Assembly (NCBI RefSeq): GCF_000759775.1
Contig: NZ_BBMY01000037.1
Coordinates: 1-35,412 of the forward strand
DNA length: 35,412 bases
DNA from: Escherichia albertii NBRC 107761 = DSM 17582
GTDB lineage: Bacteria > Pseudomonadota > Gammaproteobacteria > Enterobacterales > Enterobacteriaceae
Direction of reading: 5' to 3'
Shown here: piece after piece, positions 1 to 7,062 of the stretch
Layout of the letters: each line of letters begins with the position of its first letter
How positions within the stretch are numbered: position 1 is the first letter of the stretch
Made by a program: the position numbers and the translations under genes
Notes under the pieces: generated by a model
What the model was told of the DNA's origin: nothing
Databases searched by the model: none
Seen by the model: the letters and a program-made list of their open reading frames with translations, nothing else

Positions 1-150
1 AGAAACACCTTGTACCGATGAGTGGACATCTCCCCCCCATGCGGTGCCAACATTACCCGATGGACTACTATTGTACTGCGCGTTACTGGCGCAACCGGCC
101 AGCAGTACAATTAATCCAACCAGCACACTGCGCACTTTCCATTTTTCCAT
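1..150 (-). CDS. Putative outer-membrane lipoprotein, N-terminal part only
   Basis: Fifty codons are visible; the gene continues past the left edge. The product begins MEKWKVRSVL, followed by a short hydrophobic core and a lipobox LLAGC, so Cys20 should be lipidated by signal peptidase II. The residue after the cysteine is Ala, not Asp, which favours Lol export to the outer membrane. The mature part is rich in Ser, Asn and Gly, then has a WGGDVHSSV segment. A good ribosome site (AGAGG) lies about 7 bases before the ATG. I do not recognise the family. It reads the same way as speA and the speB remnant, in a place where I would expect speB in K-12. The lipoprotein call is firm; the function is unknown. 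Confidence 0.7.
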   Translation of the reverse strand, partial: MEKWKVRSVLVGLIVLLAGCASNAQYNSSPSGNVGTAWGGDVHSSVQGVS

Positions 151-182
151 AACCGTTCCCTCTGCATATCATTAATGCAGCA

Positions 183-210
183 ATTGTAGGTCGATTAATT
201 AAGAAAGAAA
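183..210 (-). promoter_or_regulatory. Possible promoter of the lipoprotein gene
   Basis: On the minus strand a good -10 hexamer TACAAT (183-188) is preceded, with a 16-base spacer, by a weak -35 TTTCTT (205-210). It lies about 33 bases upstream of the lipoprotein ATG. It is the best match in the gap, but the -35 is poor. Confidence 0.3.
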
Positions 211-247
211 GCAGCCGTGTTCTTTTTAGGAATATATAAAAATAAAA

Positions 248-277
248 TGGGTCGATTTAATTATTTAAATCGACCCA
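248..277 (-). terminator. Hairpin after the speB/speA-tail remnant
   Basis: A perfect 13-bp stem (TGGGTCGATTTAA pairing with TTAAATCGACCCA) closes a 4-base loop. Read on the minus strand it is followed by ATTTTATTTTT, an interrupted U-tract. It can end minus-strand transcription coming from the remnant before the lipoprotein gene. It differs from the hairpin found after the real speA at 7029-7055. Confidence 0.6.
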
Positions 278-291
278 CCAGCGGAATAATC

Positions 292-372
292 TTAATTATT
301 CATCTTCAAGATAGGTATAACCGTACAAACCTGCCTCGAACTCTTCCTGGAACTGTGTTGTTGCAGTTCAGC
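292..372 (-). repeat. Second copy of the speA 3' end
   Basis: This stretch repeats 7063-7141 (the last ~25 codons and stop of speA) almost exactly: one substitution and a 2-base insertion over about 80 bases. The insertion breaks the reading frame, so it is not expressed as a SpeA tail. It is fused to the decayed speB fragment. Together with the real speA end it forms a direct repeat that brackets the speB remnant and the sugar-acid cassette. This points to a duplication or recombination event during formation of the locus. Confidence 0.9.
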
Positions 373-392
373 GCGCCATCCGGGAAAAGCCT

Positions 393-776
393 CTCCAGCG
401 CCAGCTGGGTCGCTGCCTGGTCAGTGATTTTTGACTGATCGTATGCAGGCGCCTTTCCACCGCATCAATTCCAACGATATTAAGATCTTTCAGACTACGT
501 ACCGGAACCGGAGCAAACGTAGGGAGTCGATATCCAAAGTCAGATAACCAGGCATATCACCAACAATCTGTTTCGTCAGGACGATAACGTCATCCACACA
601 GCGATCGTTCACCAGGCAGGCATCAAGCGCGGTAAAGTTGTTGTCTCCATCGAACTCAATACGAATACCATTCTGTACGAGTTCGAGTCACTCAGATCTT
701 CTTACAATGCGATATAGAACATGGTGCAGTGCTCAAACTCACAACTATAGGTGTCGATGTGAGCATCAAAGTGCGC
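393..776 (-). pseudogene. speB: Decayed internal fragment of agmatinase (speB-like)
   Basis: Agmatinase (ureohydrolase family) converts agmatine to putrescine and urea. Minus-strand translations in more than one frame give pieces matching SpeB in order: AHFDAHIDTY (first metal-binding motif), a TAA stop soon after, [26 protein letters not shown] (second metal motif), KDLNIVGIDAVE and PAYDQSKIT...LALE. Frameshifts, a stop, an internal deletion between the second motif and the KDLNIVG piece, and absence of both ends make it non-functional. Its piece sequences differ more from E. coli SpeB, as I remember it, than the neighbouring speA tail differs from speA. It may therefore be an old or foreign copy. 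Whether an intact speB lies left of the window cannot be seen. Confidence 0.8.
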
Positions 777-877
777 CTGTGTTATTTTGCTGACAGTCAA
801 AGTTGCCTGAAGTCAGTGAGTTATCATATTGATGACCTGATGCGCTCATGGATGGACTGTTTTCACAAAGTCGATGT

Positions 878-912
878 AAAAAAACCTTCTTCGTCAGGCC
901 CGACGAAGAAGG
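878..912 (-). terminator. Rho-independent terminator after the dehydratase gene
   Basis: An 11-bp perfect stem (CCTTCTTCGTC 885-895 with GACGAAGAAGG 902-912) has a 6-base loop. It is followed on the minus strand by seven T residues (878-884). It lies about 130 bases beyond the dehydratase stop and should end that transcript before the speB remnant. The gap 913-1042 shows nothing else. Confidence 0.85.
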
Positions 913-1042
913 GGAGATTTGGTAGAAGCGAATTAAGAAGAATTATCGCTGGTAGTCTGCACAAAATCAGGTCAATCAGAGTAAAGGCAATAGCTGTTAC
1001 ACTTCCCCTATATTTGAGATATCACTAAAAATAAATTTACTG

Positions 1043-2296
1043 CTATGGTCGGGCTGCTGTACCGTCAGGGGTACGCGCTAATGTCCAGCCAGGAATACCG
1101 CCATTAATTGGCCATGCTTTTGCTTTATTTTCATCCATTTCAATACCCAGTCCAAGTTTATCACTCACATATGCAAAACCGTCCTTAATCTGGATGCAGC
1201 CTGTAAAAACGTCTTGCAGTGCCTCATTGACTGGTGTGTATTCCTGAATACCAAAATTGCTCGAACTTACTGACAAATGCATGTTAGCGGCAACCCCCAC
1301 AGGAGAAATGTCCCCTGGTCCATGCCATGCCGTTCTAACACCGAACATCTCGCTCAAAATCGCCAGTTTTCTTGCTGGCGTAATTCCGCCAATTGTACTT
1401 ACATGACAGCGAATAAAATCGATCTGTTGGCTAATAATTAATGGCTTATATTCATTAATATTCGTGAATAACTCCCCCATTGCAATCGGTGTTGACGATT
1501 GTTGACGGAGTACTTTCAACCACTCCAGATTTTCTGGGGCTACAGGATCTTCAAGATAAAAAAGTGAGTAGGGTTCAAGTGATTTAGCTAATTGAGTTGC
1601 ATTAATGGGGCTTATACGTTCATGAACGTCATGGATAAATTCAATGCCAAAACCAAATTTATTACGCAAATGATCGAACAATCGAGGGACGCTTCTGGCA
1701 TACGCTTCAGGGTCAAAATAGATGCCAGAAGTTTTGTTGGCTGGTGAGCGTTTCGGTTGAATATTTTTTGCTCTGGCTAATTTACTGGCAATAAGTTTCA
1801 GATCATCAGTTCCTGCCCCACCATACATCCCCATCTGACAGCGAACGTACTGATATCCCTCTGCTATAGCGCAGTGGATATTATCTTCAACCTCAATCTC
1901 ATCAGCCCCGTCAGTATGGCGATATAATGGCACGCCATCGCGGCATTTCCCCCCCAGTAATTCATAAACAGGGAGTCCGGCAACTTTTCCTTTTAGATCC
2001 CATAAAGCCATATCAATTCCTGACAGGGCATTATTCATAATTGGGCCACTACGCCAGTAACCACTTACACATGCGGATTGCCAGATATCTTCTATTCGGG
2101 CAGGGTTTTTCCCAATCAAGAAAGGCTTCATATATTCATTTACAGCCTTTTCCACTGCCACTATCCGCTGAGTAAATGTAGCGCATCCAAGCCCATATAA
2201 ACCTGGCTCATTCGTTTCAATTTTTACAACAGCCAGATCGATCCCACCGGGAGCAGTAAGGATCGTTCTGACATCTGTTATTTTCAGATTCTGCAT
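1043..2296 (-). CDS. Enolase-superfamily sugar-acid dehydratase (ManD/RspA type)
   Basis: Predicted to remove water from an aldonate, giving a 2-keto-3-deoxy sugar acid, in the cytoplasm. The 417-residue protein has the MR/MLE N-terminal cap and a barrel with the ManD-type ligands: Asp223 and His225 in HDVHE, Glu249 in YLEDP, Glu275 in MGEL, and His325 in WHGPGD. An arginine lies in YVRCQ. The start is taken at the ATG with GTGGA about 8 bases upstream; an ATG and a GTG lie 2 and 4 codons further up. The C-terminus ends WTLARTPDGTAARP. From established knowledge, ManD-subgroup enzymes act on D-mannonate and/or D-gluconate. I recall low-efficiency members, including one from uropathogenic E. 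coli, being linked to L-gulonate/L-idonate use. The adjoining dehydrogenase and TRAP genes fit hexonate catabolism. The exact substrate cannot be read from sequence. The gene has its own probable operator and terminator. Confidence 0.88.
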   Translation of the reverse strand: MQNLKITDVRTILTAPGGIDLAVVKIETNEPGLYGLGCATFTQRIVAVEKAVNEYMKPFLIGKNPARIEDIWQSACVSGYWRSGPIMNNALSGIDMALWDLKGKVAGLPVYELLGGKCRDGVPLYRHTDGADEIEVEDNIHCAIAEGYQYVRCQMGMYGGAGTDDLKLIASKLARAKNIQPKRSPANKTSGIYFDPEAYARSVPRLFDHLRNKFGFGIEFIHDVHERISPINATQLAKSLEPYSLFYLEDPVAPENLEWLKVLRQQSSTPIAMGELFTNINEYKPLIISQQIDFIRCHVSTIGGITPARKLAILSEMFGVRTAWHGPGDISPVGVAANMHLSVSSSNFGIQEYTPVNEALQDVFTGCIQIKDGFAYVSDKLGLGIEMDENKAKAWPINGGIPGWTLARTPDGTAARP

Positions 2297-2325
2297 GTTC
2301 ATTTCCACTGTAGTTAACCGATTTG

Positions 2326-2347
2326 CGCAACTTGTCAGTTGTCCTAC
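2326..2347. promoter_or_regulatory. Probable GntR-family operator before the dehydratase gene
   Basis: Sequence CGCAACTTGTCAG followed by TTGTCCTAC lies in the 78-base gap between the regulator stop and the dehydratase ATG. Its core TTGTCCTACA fits the GT-N3-AC pattern of FadR-type regulators. The 22-base stretch recurs at 3234-3255 with three differences. Confidence 0.6.
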
Positions 2348-2374
2348 ACGTGGTGTAAAGCAGTATGGGCTGAA

Positions 2375-3100
2375 TTATTTTCTCAGGCAACTATTTTTTT
2401 CATTCAGCGCCTGGATAACTTTGAGATTGCTCGCCATATGCGTATCAAGAATTTCAGCGGCAGCTTTTGGATCGCGATTTTTTATCGCCAGATAAATATT
2501 TAAGTGTGCATCAATGCTTTCAATAGTGATACCAAGGGTTCGATTCAGCTCTTCAAGATATTGATAATATATGTCTTTTATTGCATGCATGGCTGCGGTA
2601 AAAACAGTGTTCTTTGCCGCATTAACAATACCAAGATGGAATTCGTAGTCTGCTTTGCTGTACTTTTTATAGTCGTTTTTGTTGATTAACATCTGCCCAA
2701 GCAGGCGCTCGAGAGTCGCGATATCTTCATCATCTGCGTGCTGTGCAGCAAGTTCAATGCACTTAAATTCCACGGTTTGTCGGAAAACCAGCATATCACG
2801 AAACGCAGCTTCACTAAGATGCATAGCAGGTTTCTCAAGCAAATCATCAATACCATATTTATTTATATTATCAGTTACATACGTTCCTTTACCCTGATAC
2901 GTAATAACAGCCCCCATATCACGCAATTTTTGAACTGCACTTCGGACGCTAACTCTGCTTACACCAAATTGAGTGGCGAGTTGAGCTTCTGAAGGAAGTT
3001 TGTAACCCGCTTTCCAGCTACCATCCTGCAAATAGCCTTTCATTGCCTCAAACAAAACAGATACAACATTATGATTCTTAACAGCTTTATTTAAATTCAT
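2375..3100 (-). CDS. GntR-family transcriptional regulator, FadR subfamily
   Basis: A 241-residue one-component regulator. The N-terminal winged helix-turn-helix is clear: KLPSEAQLATQFGVSRVSVR is the GntR signature, followed by the wing GAVITYQGKGTYV. The C-terminal ~150 residues form a helical FCD ligand-binding domain with the usual late histidines (YEFHLGIVNAAKN, AHLNIYLAIKNRDPKAAAEILDTHM). I chose the start at MNLNKAVKNH, with GTGGAA just upstream. A start 13 codons earlier would reach the GTCCTAC site at 3136-3152 and gives an unusual leader. The gene lies between the dehydratase (same strand) and the divergent SDR-TRAP operon, the usual place for a local regulator. It probably represses the cassette and is relieved by the sugar acid or a breakdown product. 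It may also control itself. Confidence 0.9.
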   Translation of the reverse strand: MNLNKAVKNHNVVSVLFEAMKGYLQDGSWKAGYKLPSEAQLATQFGVSRVSVRSAVQKLRDMGAVITYQGKGTYVTDNINKYGIDDLLEKPAMHLSEAAFRDMLVFRQTVEFKCIELAAQHADDEDIATLERLLGQMLINKNDYKKYSKADYEFHLGIVNAAKNTVFTAAMHAIKDIYYQYLEELNRTLGITIESIDAHLNIYLAIKNRDPKAAAEILDTHMASNLKVIQALNEKNSCLRK

Positions 3101-3135
3101 ATTTCCACAGGCTTTATAAAATAAAAATGAGTATA

Positions 3136-3152
3136 ACATGTCCTACAAGTTC
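3136..3152. promoter_or_regulatory. Probable operator before the regulator gene
   Basis: ATGTCCTACAAG has the FadR-type half-site spacing (ATGT-CCT-ACAA), shares GTCCTAC with the other two sites, and lies just upstream of the regulator start, consistent with self-control. Confidence 0.5.
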
Positions 3153-3233
3153 AATTTTCTGTTTTTTGTGATTATCACCACATTTCTAAAGTGCTTTTAT
3201 TGAACAAGTTGTTTAATACTGTATCGTTTTTTA

Positions 3234-3255
3234 CGCAACCTGTCAGACGTCCTAC
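3234..3255. promoter_or_regulatory. Probable operator before the SDR-TRAP operon
   Basis: CGCAACCTGTCAG followed by ACGTCCTAC matches 19 of 22 positions of the site at 2326-2347. It lies 34 bases before the SDR start, where a bound repressor could block the promoter or early elongation. I could not assign a convincing -10/-35 pair in the A+T-rich gap 3101-3289. Confidence 0.55.
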
Positions 3256-3289
3256 CTTTAAAAACCTTTCCATGATTAAGGAAAACAAA

Positions 3290-4057
3290 ATGCATCATTT
3301 ATTTGATCTGACAGGTAAAACAGCTCTGATTACAGGCTCCGCTCGCGGTCTGGGATTTGCATATGCAGAGGGATTAGCCAGCGCTGGCGCACATGTCATT
3401 CTAAACGACCTGAATGACACCGTGTTGCAAGAAGCTGTTGAACAACTCCAGAGCAAGGGCTTGTCTGTACAAGGAATTGCATTCAACGTGGCAGATGAAA
3501 AGGCTGTGGAACAGGCATTTCAACAAATAGATGAACAAGATATCGCTATCGATATTCTTATTAATAATGCTGGTATCCAGTACCGCCAGTCGATTGTGGA
3601 TCTTGCTTTAGCAGACTGGCAAAAAGTTATTGATGTAAATCTCACCAGTGTTTTTCTTGTTTCAAAGGCAGCGGCCTCTCGCATGATAGCTCGCAATACA
3701 GGTGGCAAAATTATCAATATAGCCTCTTTAACAAGTGAAGCCGCGCGCCCCACCGTTTCTCCTTATACTGCAGCAAAAGGAGGGGTGAAAATGCTTACCC
3801 GTTCGATGGCTGCTGAATGGGCAAAGTTTAATATTCAGGCAAATGCTATTGGCCCTGGATATATATTAACTGATATGAATACTGCGCTTATTAATAACGC
3901 TGAATTTGATAAATGGGTTAAAAATAGTAATCCAGCAGAACTGTGGGGAAAACCTGAGGAACTGGTAGGAACAGCCATATTTCTGTCCTCTACTGCTTCT
4001 GACTATATCAATGGACAAGTTATTTATGTCGATGGTGGTTGGCTGGCAGTATTATAA
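3290..4057 (+). CDS. SDR oxidoreductase, gluconate 5-dehydrogenase (IdnO)-like
   Basis: A classical short-chain dehydrogenase/reductase of 255 residues. It shows the cofactor glycine motif TGSARGLG (residues 15-22), NNAG at 92-95, and catalytic Ser146, Tyr159 and Lys163 in PYTAAK. It ends in the typical YINGQVIYVDGG region. Overall it resembles gluconate 5-dehydrogenase (IdnO), which interconverts 5-keto-gluconate and gluconate. The start is set by AAGGA 7 bases before ATG 3290; an upstream in-frame extension would run through the operator. It is the first gene of the SDR-dctP-dctQ-dctM operon, which is transcribed away from the regulator. Its likely role is oxidation or epimerising reduction of the imported hexonate, upstream of the dehydratase. 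The substrate is inferred. Confidence 0.85.
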   Translation: MHHLFDLTGKTALITGSARGLGFAYAEGLASAGAHVILNDLNDTVLQEAVEQLQSKGLSVQGIAFNVADEKAVEQAFQQIDEQDIAIDILINNAGIQYRQSIVDLALADWQKVIDVNLTSVFLVSKAAASRMIARNTGGKIINIASLTSEAARPTVSPYTAAKGGVKMLTRSMAAEWAKFNIQANAIGPGYILTDMNTALINNAEFDKWVKNSNPAELWGKPEELVGTAIFLSSTASDYINGQVIYVDGGWLAVL

Positions 4058-4139
4058 CTGCCCATAAACCAAATCATTAATATCATAAATAACAAGGCAA
4101 ATACAAATCATATTATTTTATTTAATAAAGGATCTTTAT

Positions 4140-5162
4140 ATGAAAGCCAAGGAATTTACTTCTGCTGTTCAAAGTCTAAGCCTGGGGATATTATTAGCAA
4201 GTTGTAGCCTTTTTTCATCCTCCCTTAATGCAGAAGTCAAAGCTGTAAAATTAGGTCATTCATTTTCAGATGCACATCCAAGAGCAATTGCCATGAAAAA
4301 ATTTGCGGCAGATGTTGAAAGTGCAACGGATGGTGAAATTAAGATTACTGTTTACGGGAATGCTGTTCTCGGATCTGAACAGCAAATGTTGCAGGCAACA
4401 CGAAGCAATGTCCAGCAACTTTATATGGGGGCCGTTTCTCCACTTGCAGGTTTTCAGAAACAATTTCAAATATTCGACTTTCCATTTCTTTTTTCCTCTA
4501 ATGAGGAAGCAGCAAAAATACTTGATAGCGAATTCGGCGATAAATTATTAACAGATCTTGATAACATTAACCTGAAAGGATTGACATGGGCAGGTGGCGC
4601 TTTTCGTAACGTGGCAAATATAAAACGTGAAGTCACCACGCTTGAAGGTTTTAAAGGCTTGAAAATTCGTGTAATGCCAACACAGGTTGCTATAGATAGT
4701 TTTAAAAGTTTAGGTATAAACCCATCACCAATGGCTTATTCAGAGGTATTTACAGCGCTTGAAACAGGTGCCCTTGATGGTCATGAACATCCTTCTGTCG
4801 ATATATTACAGAATAAAATGTACGAAGTTGAAAAATATATGACACTGACAGGCCATGTTTATACCCCTGTTGCTTTAATCGTGTCTAAAAAGTGGTTTAA
4901 TTCGCTGACTGAGAAACAAAAAGAAGTACTCCAGAAAGTTGCCAACGGCAATAAAATATTTCAACGCCAACAGGAAATTGAACAAGAAAAAGGAGCCATT
5001 GATGAACTTAGGAAAAATGGCATGATAGTTTCTTCTTTAAAGGAAGGAGAATTGTCAAAAATTCAACAAGCTGTTCAACCTGTTATAGAAAAACATAAAA
5101 AAACCGTCGGTGAAGATACTGTTAAGCATTTTTATGATGTAAAGAAAAAACTCGCTGAATAA
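4140..5162 (+). CDS. TRAP transporter substrate-binding protein (DctP family)
   Basis: A 340-residue extracytoplasmic binding protein that captures an organic acid for the DctQM membrane pair. The N-terminal signal is followed by the DctP fold: LGHSFSDAHPRAIAMKKFA, GSEQQMLQATRSN, FPFLFSS, GLTWAGGAFRN and GLKIRVMP. The arginine in KIRVMP (about residue 177) is the usual carboxylate clamp. The later segment YSEVFTALETGALDGHEHP is also typical. The signal contains LLASC, which fits a lipobox (Cys22), and also an ordinary cleavage site near SLNA. It could therefore be a membrane-anchored rather than free binding protein. AAGGA lies 8 bases before the ATG. A hairpin separates it from dctQ. An aldonate ligand is inferred from the neighbouring enzymes. 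Confidence 0.92.
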   Translation: MKAKEFTSAVQSLSLGILLASCSLFSSSLNAEVKAVKLGHSFSDAHPRAIAMKKFAADVESATDGEIKITVYGNAVLGSEQQMLQATRSNVQQLYMGAVSPLAGFQKQFQIFDFPFLFSSNEEAAKILDSEFGDKLLTDLDNINLKGLTWAGGAFRNVANIKREVTTLEGFKGLKIRVMPTQVAIDSFKSLGINPSPMAYSEVFTALETGALDGHEHPSVDILQNKMYEVEKYMTLTGHVYTPVALIVSKKWFNSLTEKQKEVLQKVANGNKIFQRQQEIEQEKGAIDELRKNGMIVSSLKEGELSKIQQAVQPVIEKHKKTVGEDTVKHFYDVKKKLAE

Positions 5163-5170
5163 TATCACCA

Positions 5171-5202
5171 GGATAGCGGGTAATACTATATCCCCGCTAT
5201 CC
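5171..5202 (+). terminator. Hairpin between dctP and dctQ
   Basis: A perfect 10-bp G+C-rich stem (GGATAGCGGG with CCCGCTATCC) and 12-base loop lie between the dctP stop and the dctQ ATG. No U-tract follows. It is more likely a partial terminator or mRNA 3'-end stabiliser that raises binding-protein level over the membrane subunits. Confidence 0.6.
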
Positions 5203-5220
5203 TTAATAAAGGTTCCCATA

Positions 5221-5745
5221 ATGAAAATTTATGAAAAAGCCACAAGTTTTTTTATAGGTAGCCTTGAAGCCATCATGGTGATATGTATCAGCATTATGTT
5301 TCTTCTTGTGCTTATAAACGTATTGATGCGTTTTATCTTTAACAGTGGAATAGATATTGCCGAAGAATTGCCTCGTTTCTTATTCGTATGGATGATATTC
5401 ATTGGTGCTGTGGTAGCAATCAAAGATCAGAGCCATATTCGCGTAGACCTTTTCATTAACAAAATGCCTGTATTAGGCCAGCAGATTTGCCAATTAGTTT
5501 CACAGGTACTTATGCTGGTATGTAGTATAACACTAATTTATGGCACCTGGATTGAGTCTGATATTCTGTCAACAACATACTCACCGGTTTTAGATGTCAA
5601 CATGTTACTTATTTTCGGTATTTCATGGCTGACCGGCGTTTGTATTTTTATCAGTGTATTGATAAACATCATATCTGTTTTCACAAAAATTTCTCTCCTC
5701 CAGACTAAAACGCTTTCTTCCACATCTTCCAGGGAGGATAAGTAA
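5221..5745 (+). CDS. TRAP transporter small membrane subunit (DctQ family)
   Basis: A 174-residue inner-membrane protein with four hydrophobic segments (about residues 12-32, 45-65, 90-110, 130-155). It contains the DctQ hallmark EELPRFLFVWMIFIGA and the downstream KDQSHIRVDLF. It pairs with DctM to form the sodium-driven permease fed by DctP. A modest AAAGG ribosome site precedes the ATG. The stop codon overlaps the dctM start by one base (TAATG), which indicates translational coupling and balanced subunits. The gene is A+T-rich like the rest of the cassette. Confidence 0.92.
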   Translation: MKIYEKATSFFIGSLEAIMVICISIMFLLVLINVLMRFIFNSGIDIAEELPRFLFVWMIFIGAVVAIKDQSHIRVDLFINKMPVLGQQICQLVSQVLMLVCSITLIYGTWIESDILSTTYSPVLDVNMLLIFGISWLTGVCIFISVLINIISVFTKISLLQTKTLSSTSSREDK

Positions 5746-7022
5746 TGGCATTATTAATATTTGCAGATTCACTTCTGTTATCGATGTTTATCGGTTTACC
5801 TATCGCCTTTTCACTAATTATTTGTGCTATTTCATTAATGTATTTTTTGGATATGACAGATATCCAAATTATTACTCAAAATATGTGGAATGGCGCTAAT
5901 AACTTCCCGTTACTGGCAGTACCTTTTTTCATGCTGGCGGGAGAATTTATGAATGCCGGTGGTATGACTAAAAGGATTATTGGTATTGCCATGGCCTGGG
6001 TTGGTCATGTGCGAGGAGGAATGGGGTATGTCGCCGTTTTTGCCGCCATTATTATGGCTTCGCTCTCCGGTTCAGCTGCAGCTGATACTGCTGCGTTGGC
6101 GGCGATTCTCTTACCGATGATGCGTGAAGCTGGGTATAAATTAAACCGGACCGGAGGTTTGATCGGAGCCGGTGGAATAATCGCGCCAGTAATCCCGCCG
6201 TCAGTAGCGATGATCTTGTATGGAGTTACAGGCCAAATTTCCATTACAAAATTGTTTCTCGCGGGTATCGTACCGGGCGTAATTATGGGCATGGGATTAC
6301 TCCTGACCTGGCGATTACTGGCTAAATCAGAAAATGTACAAACAAGTCCGAAGACCACATTACGAGACAGGCTGAAAAAGACTCGTGAAGGATTCTGGGC
6401 ATTGTTGCTACCTGTTATTATCGTTGGTGGATTAAGGATTGGGATATTTACACCAACAGAAGCGGCCGTGATAGCAGCTGCTTATTCATTATTTGTTGGT
6501 GTATTTATTTATCGCGGCATTAACTTAGGATCGCTTTATGGATTAATACTCAATGCCGCAAAGACAACGGCTGTTATTATGTTCCTGGTTTCTGCAGCAT
6601 CGGTTTCTGCGTGGCTTATAGCAGCAGCAGATATTCCAGCACAATTAACAGAACTACTGGCGCCGGTTATGCATAGCCAAACTTTGTTAATTTTAACATT
6701 AATGTTGCTGATATTTATCATCGGCACAGCAATGGATTTAACACCCACCATTTTAGTTATGACACCTGTGCTTGTACCTTTGATTAAACAGGCTGGAATA
6801 GATCCGGTATATTTCGGTGTTCTGTTTGTGATGAATACGTCCATTGGTTTGATAACACCACCAGTAGGTACAGTATTGAATGTAATTTGTGGTATTGGAA
6901 AAATGAGTATGGATGAACTGGTCAAAGGTATTTGGCCGTTCTTACTCACATGCGTGGCAATCCTTATTTTACTGGTGCTCTTCCCGCAATTAGTCCTCTT
7001 TCCTTTAGCCCTTATGACCTGA
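5745..7022 (+). CDS. TRAP transporter large permease subunit (DctM family)
   Basis: A 425-residue, very hydrophobic protein with about 12 membrane segments. DctM-family signatures are present: FPLLAVPFFMLAGEFMNAGG, a SGSAAADTAA loop, GAGGIIAPVIPPSVAMILYG, FTPTEAAVIAAAYS and the C-terminal NTSIGLITPPVGTVLNV. It carries the substrate across the inner membrane using a sodium gradient. It starts inside the dctQ stop and is the last gene of the operon. It converges on speA, and the hairpin at 7029-7055 separates them. No kinase or aldolase is present in the cassette, so later steps must use host KDG kinase/aldolase-type enzymes. Confidence 0.93.
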   Translation: MALLIFADSLLLSMFIGLPIAFSLIICAISLMYFLDMTDIQIITQNMWNGANNFPLLAVPFFMLAGEFMNAGGMTKRIIGIAMAWVGHVRGGMGYVAVFAAIIMASLSGSAAADTAALAAILLPMMREAGYKLNRTGGLIGAGGIIAPVIPPSVAMILYGVTGQISITKLFLAGIVPGVIMGMGLLLTWRLLAKSENVQTSPKTTLRDRLKKTREGFWALLLPVIIVGGLRIGIFTPTEAAVIAAAYSLFVGVFIYRGINLGSLYGLILNAAKTTAVIMFLVSAASVSAWLIAAADIPAQLTELLAPVMHSQTLLILTLMLLIFIIGTAMDLTPTILVMTPVLVPLIKQAGIDPVYFGVLFVMNTSIGLITPPVGTVLNVICGIGKMSMDELVKGIWPFLLTCVAILILLVLFPQLVLFPLALMT

Positions 7023-7023
7023 G

Positions 7024-7055
7024 AAAAAGTTGGGTGTTGTATAAAAACACCCAAC
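7024..7055 (-). terminator. speA terminator (between speA and dctM)
   Basis: A perfect 10-bp stem (GTTGGGTGTT 7029-7038 with AACACCCAAC 7046-7055) has a 7-base loop and is followed on the minus strand by TTTTT (7024-7028). It ends speA transcription 12 bases after the stop. On the plus strand the following bases are CTTCGCTTT, so it can only weakly stop the TRAP transcript. Confidence 0.8.
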
Positions 7056-7062
7056 CTTCGCT

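Noticed and set aside
217..438. 73-codon plus-strand frame near the left end
   Set aside because: It is antisense to the speA-tail copy and speB remnant, begins in the hairpin, and has no ribosome site; the minus-strand homology explains the sequence.
729..1028. 99-codon plus-strand frame
   Set aside because: It runs antisense to the speB remnant and through the dehydratase terminator hairpin; no family resemblance.
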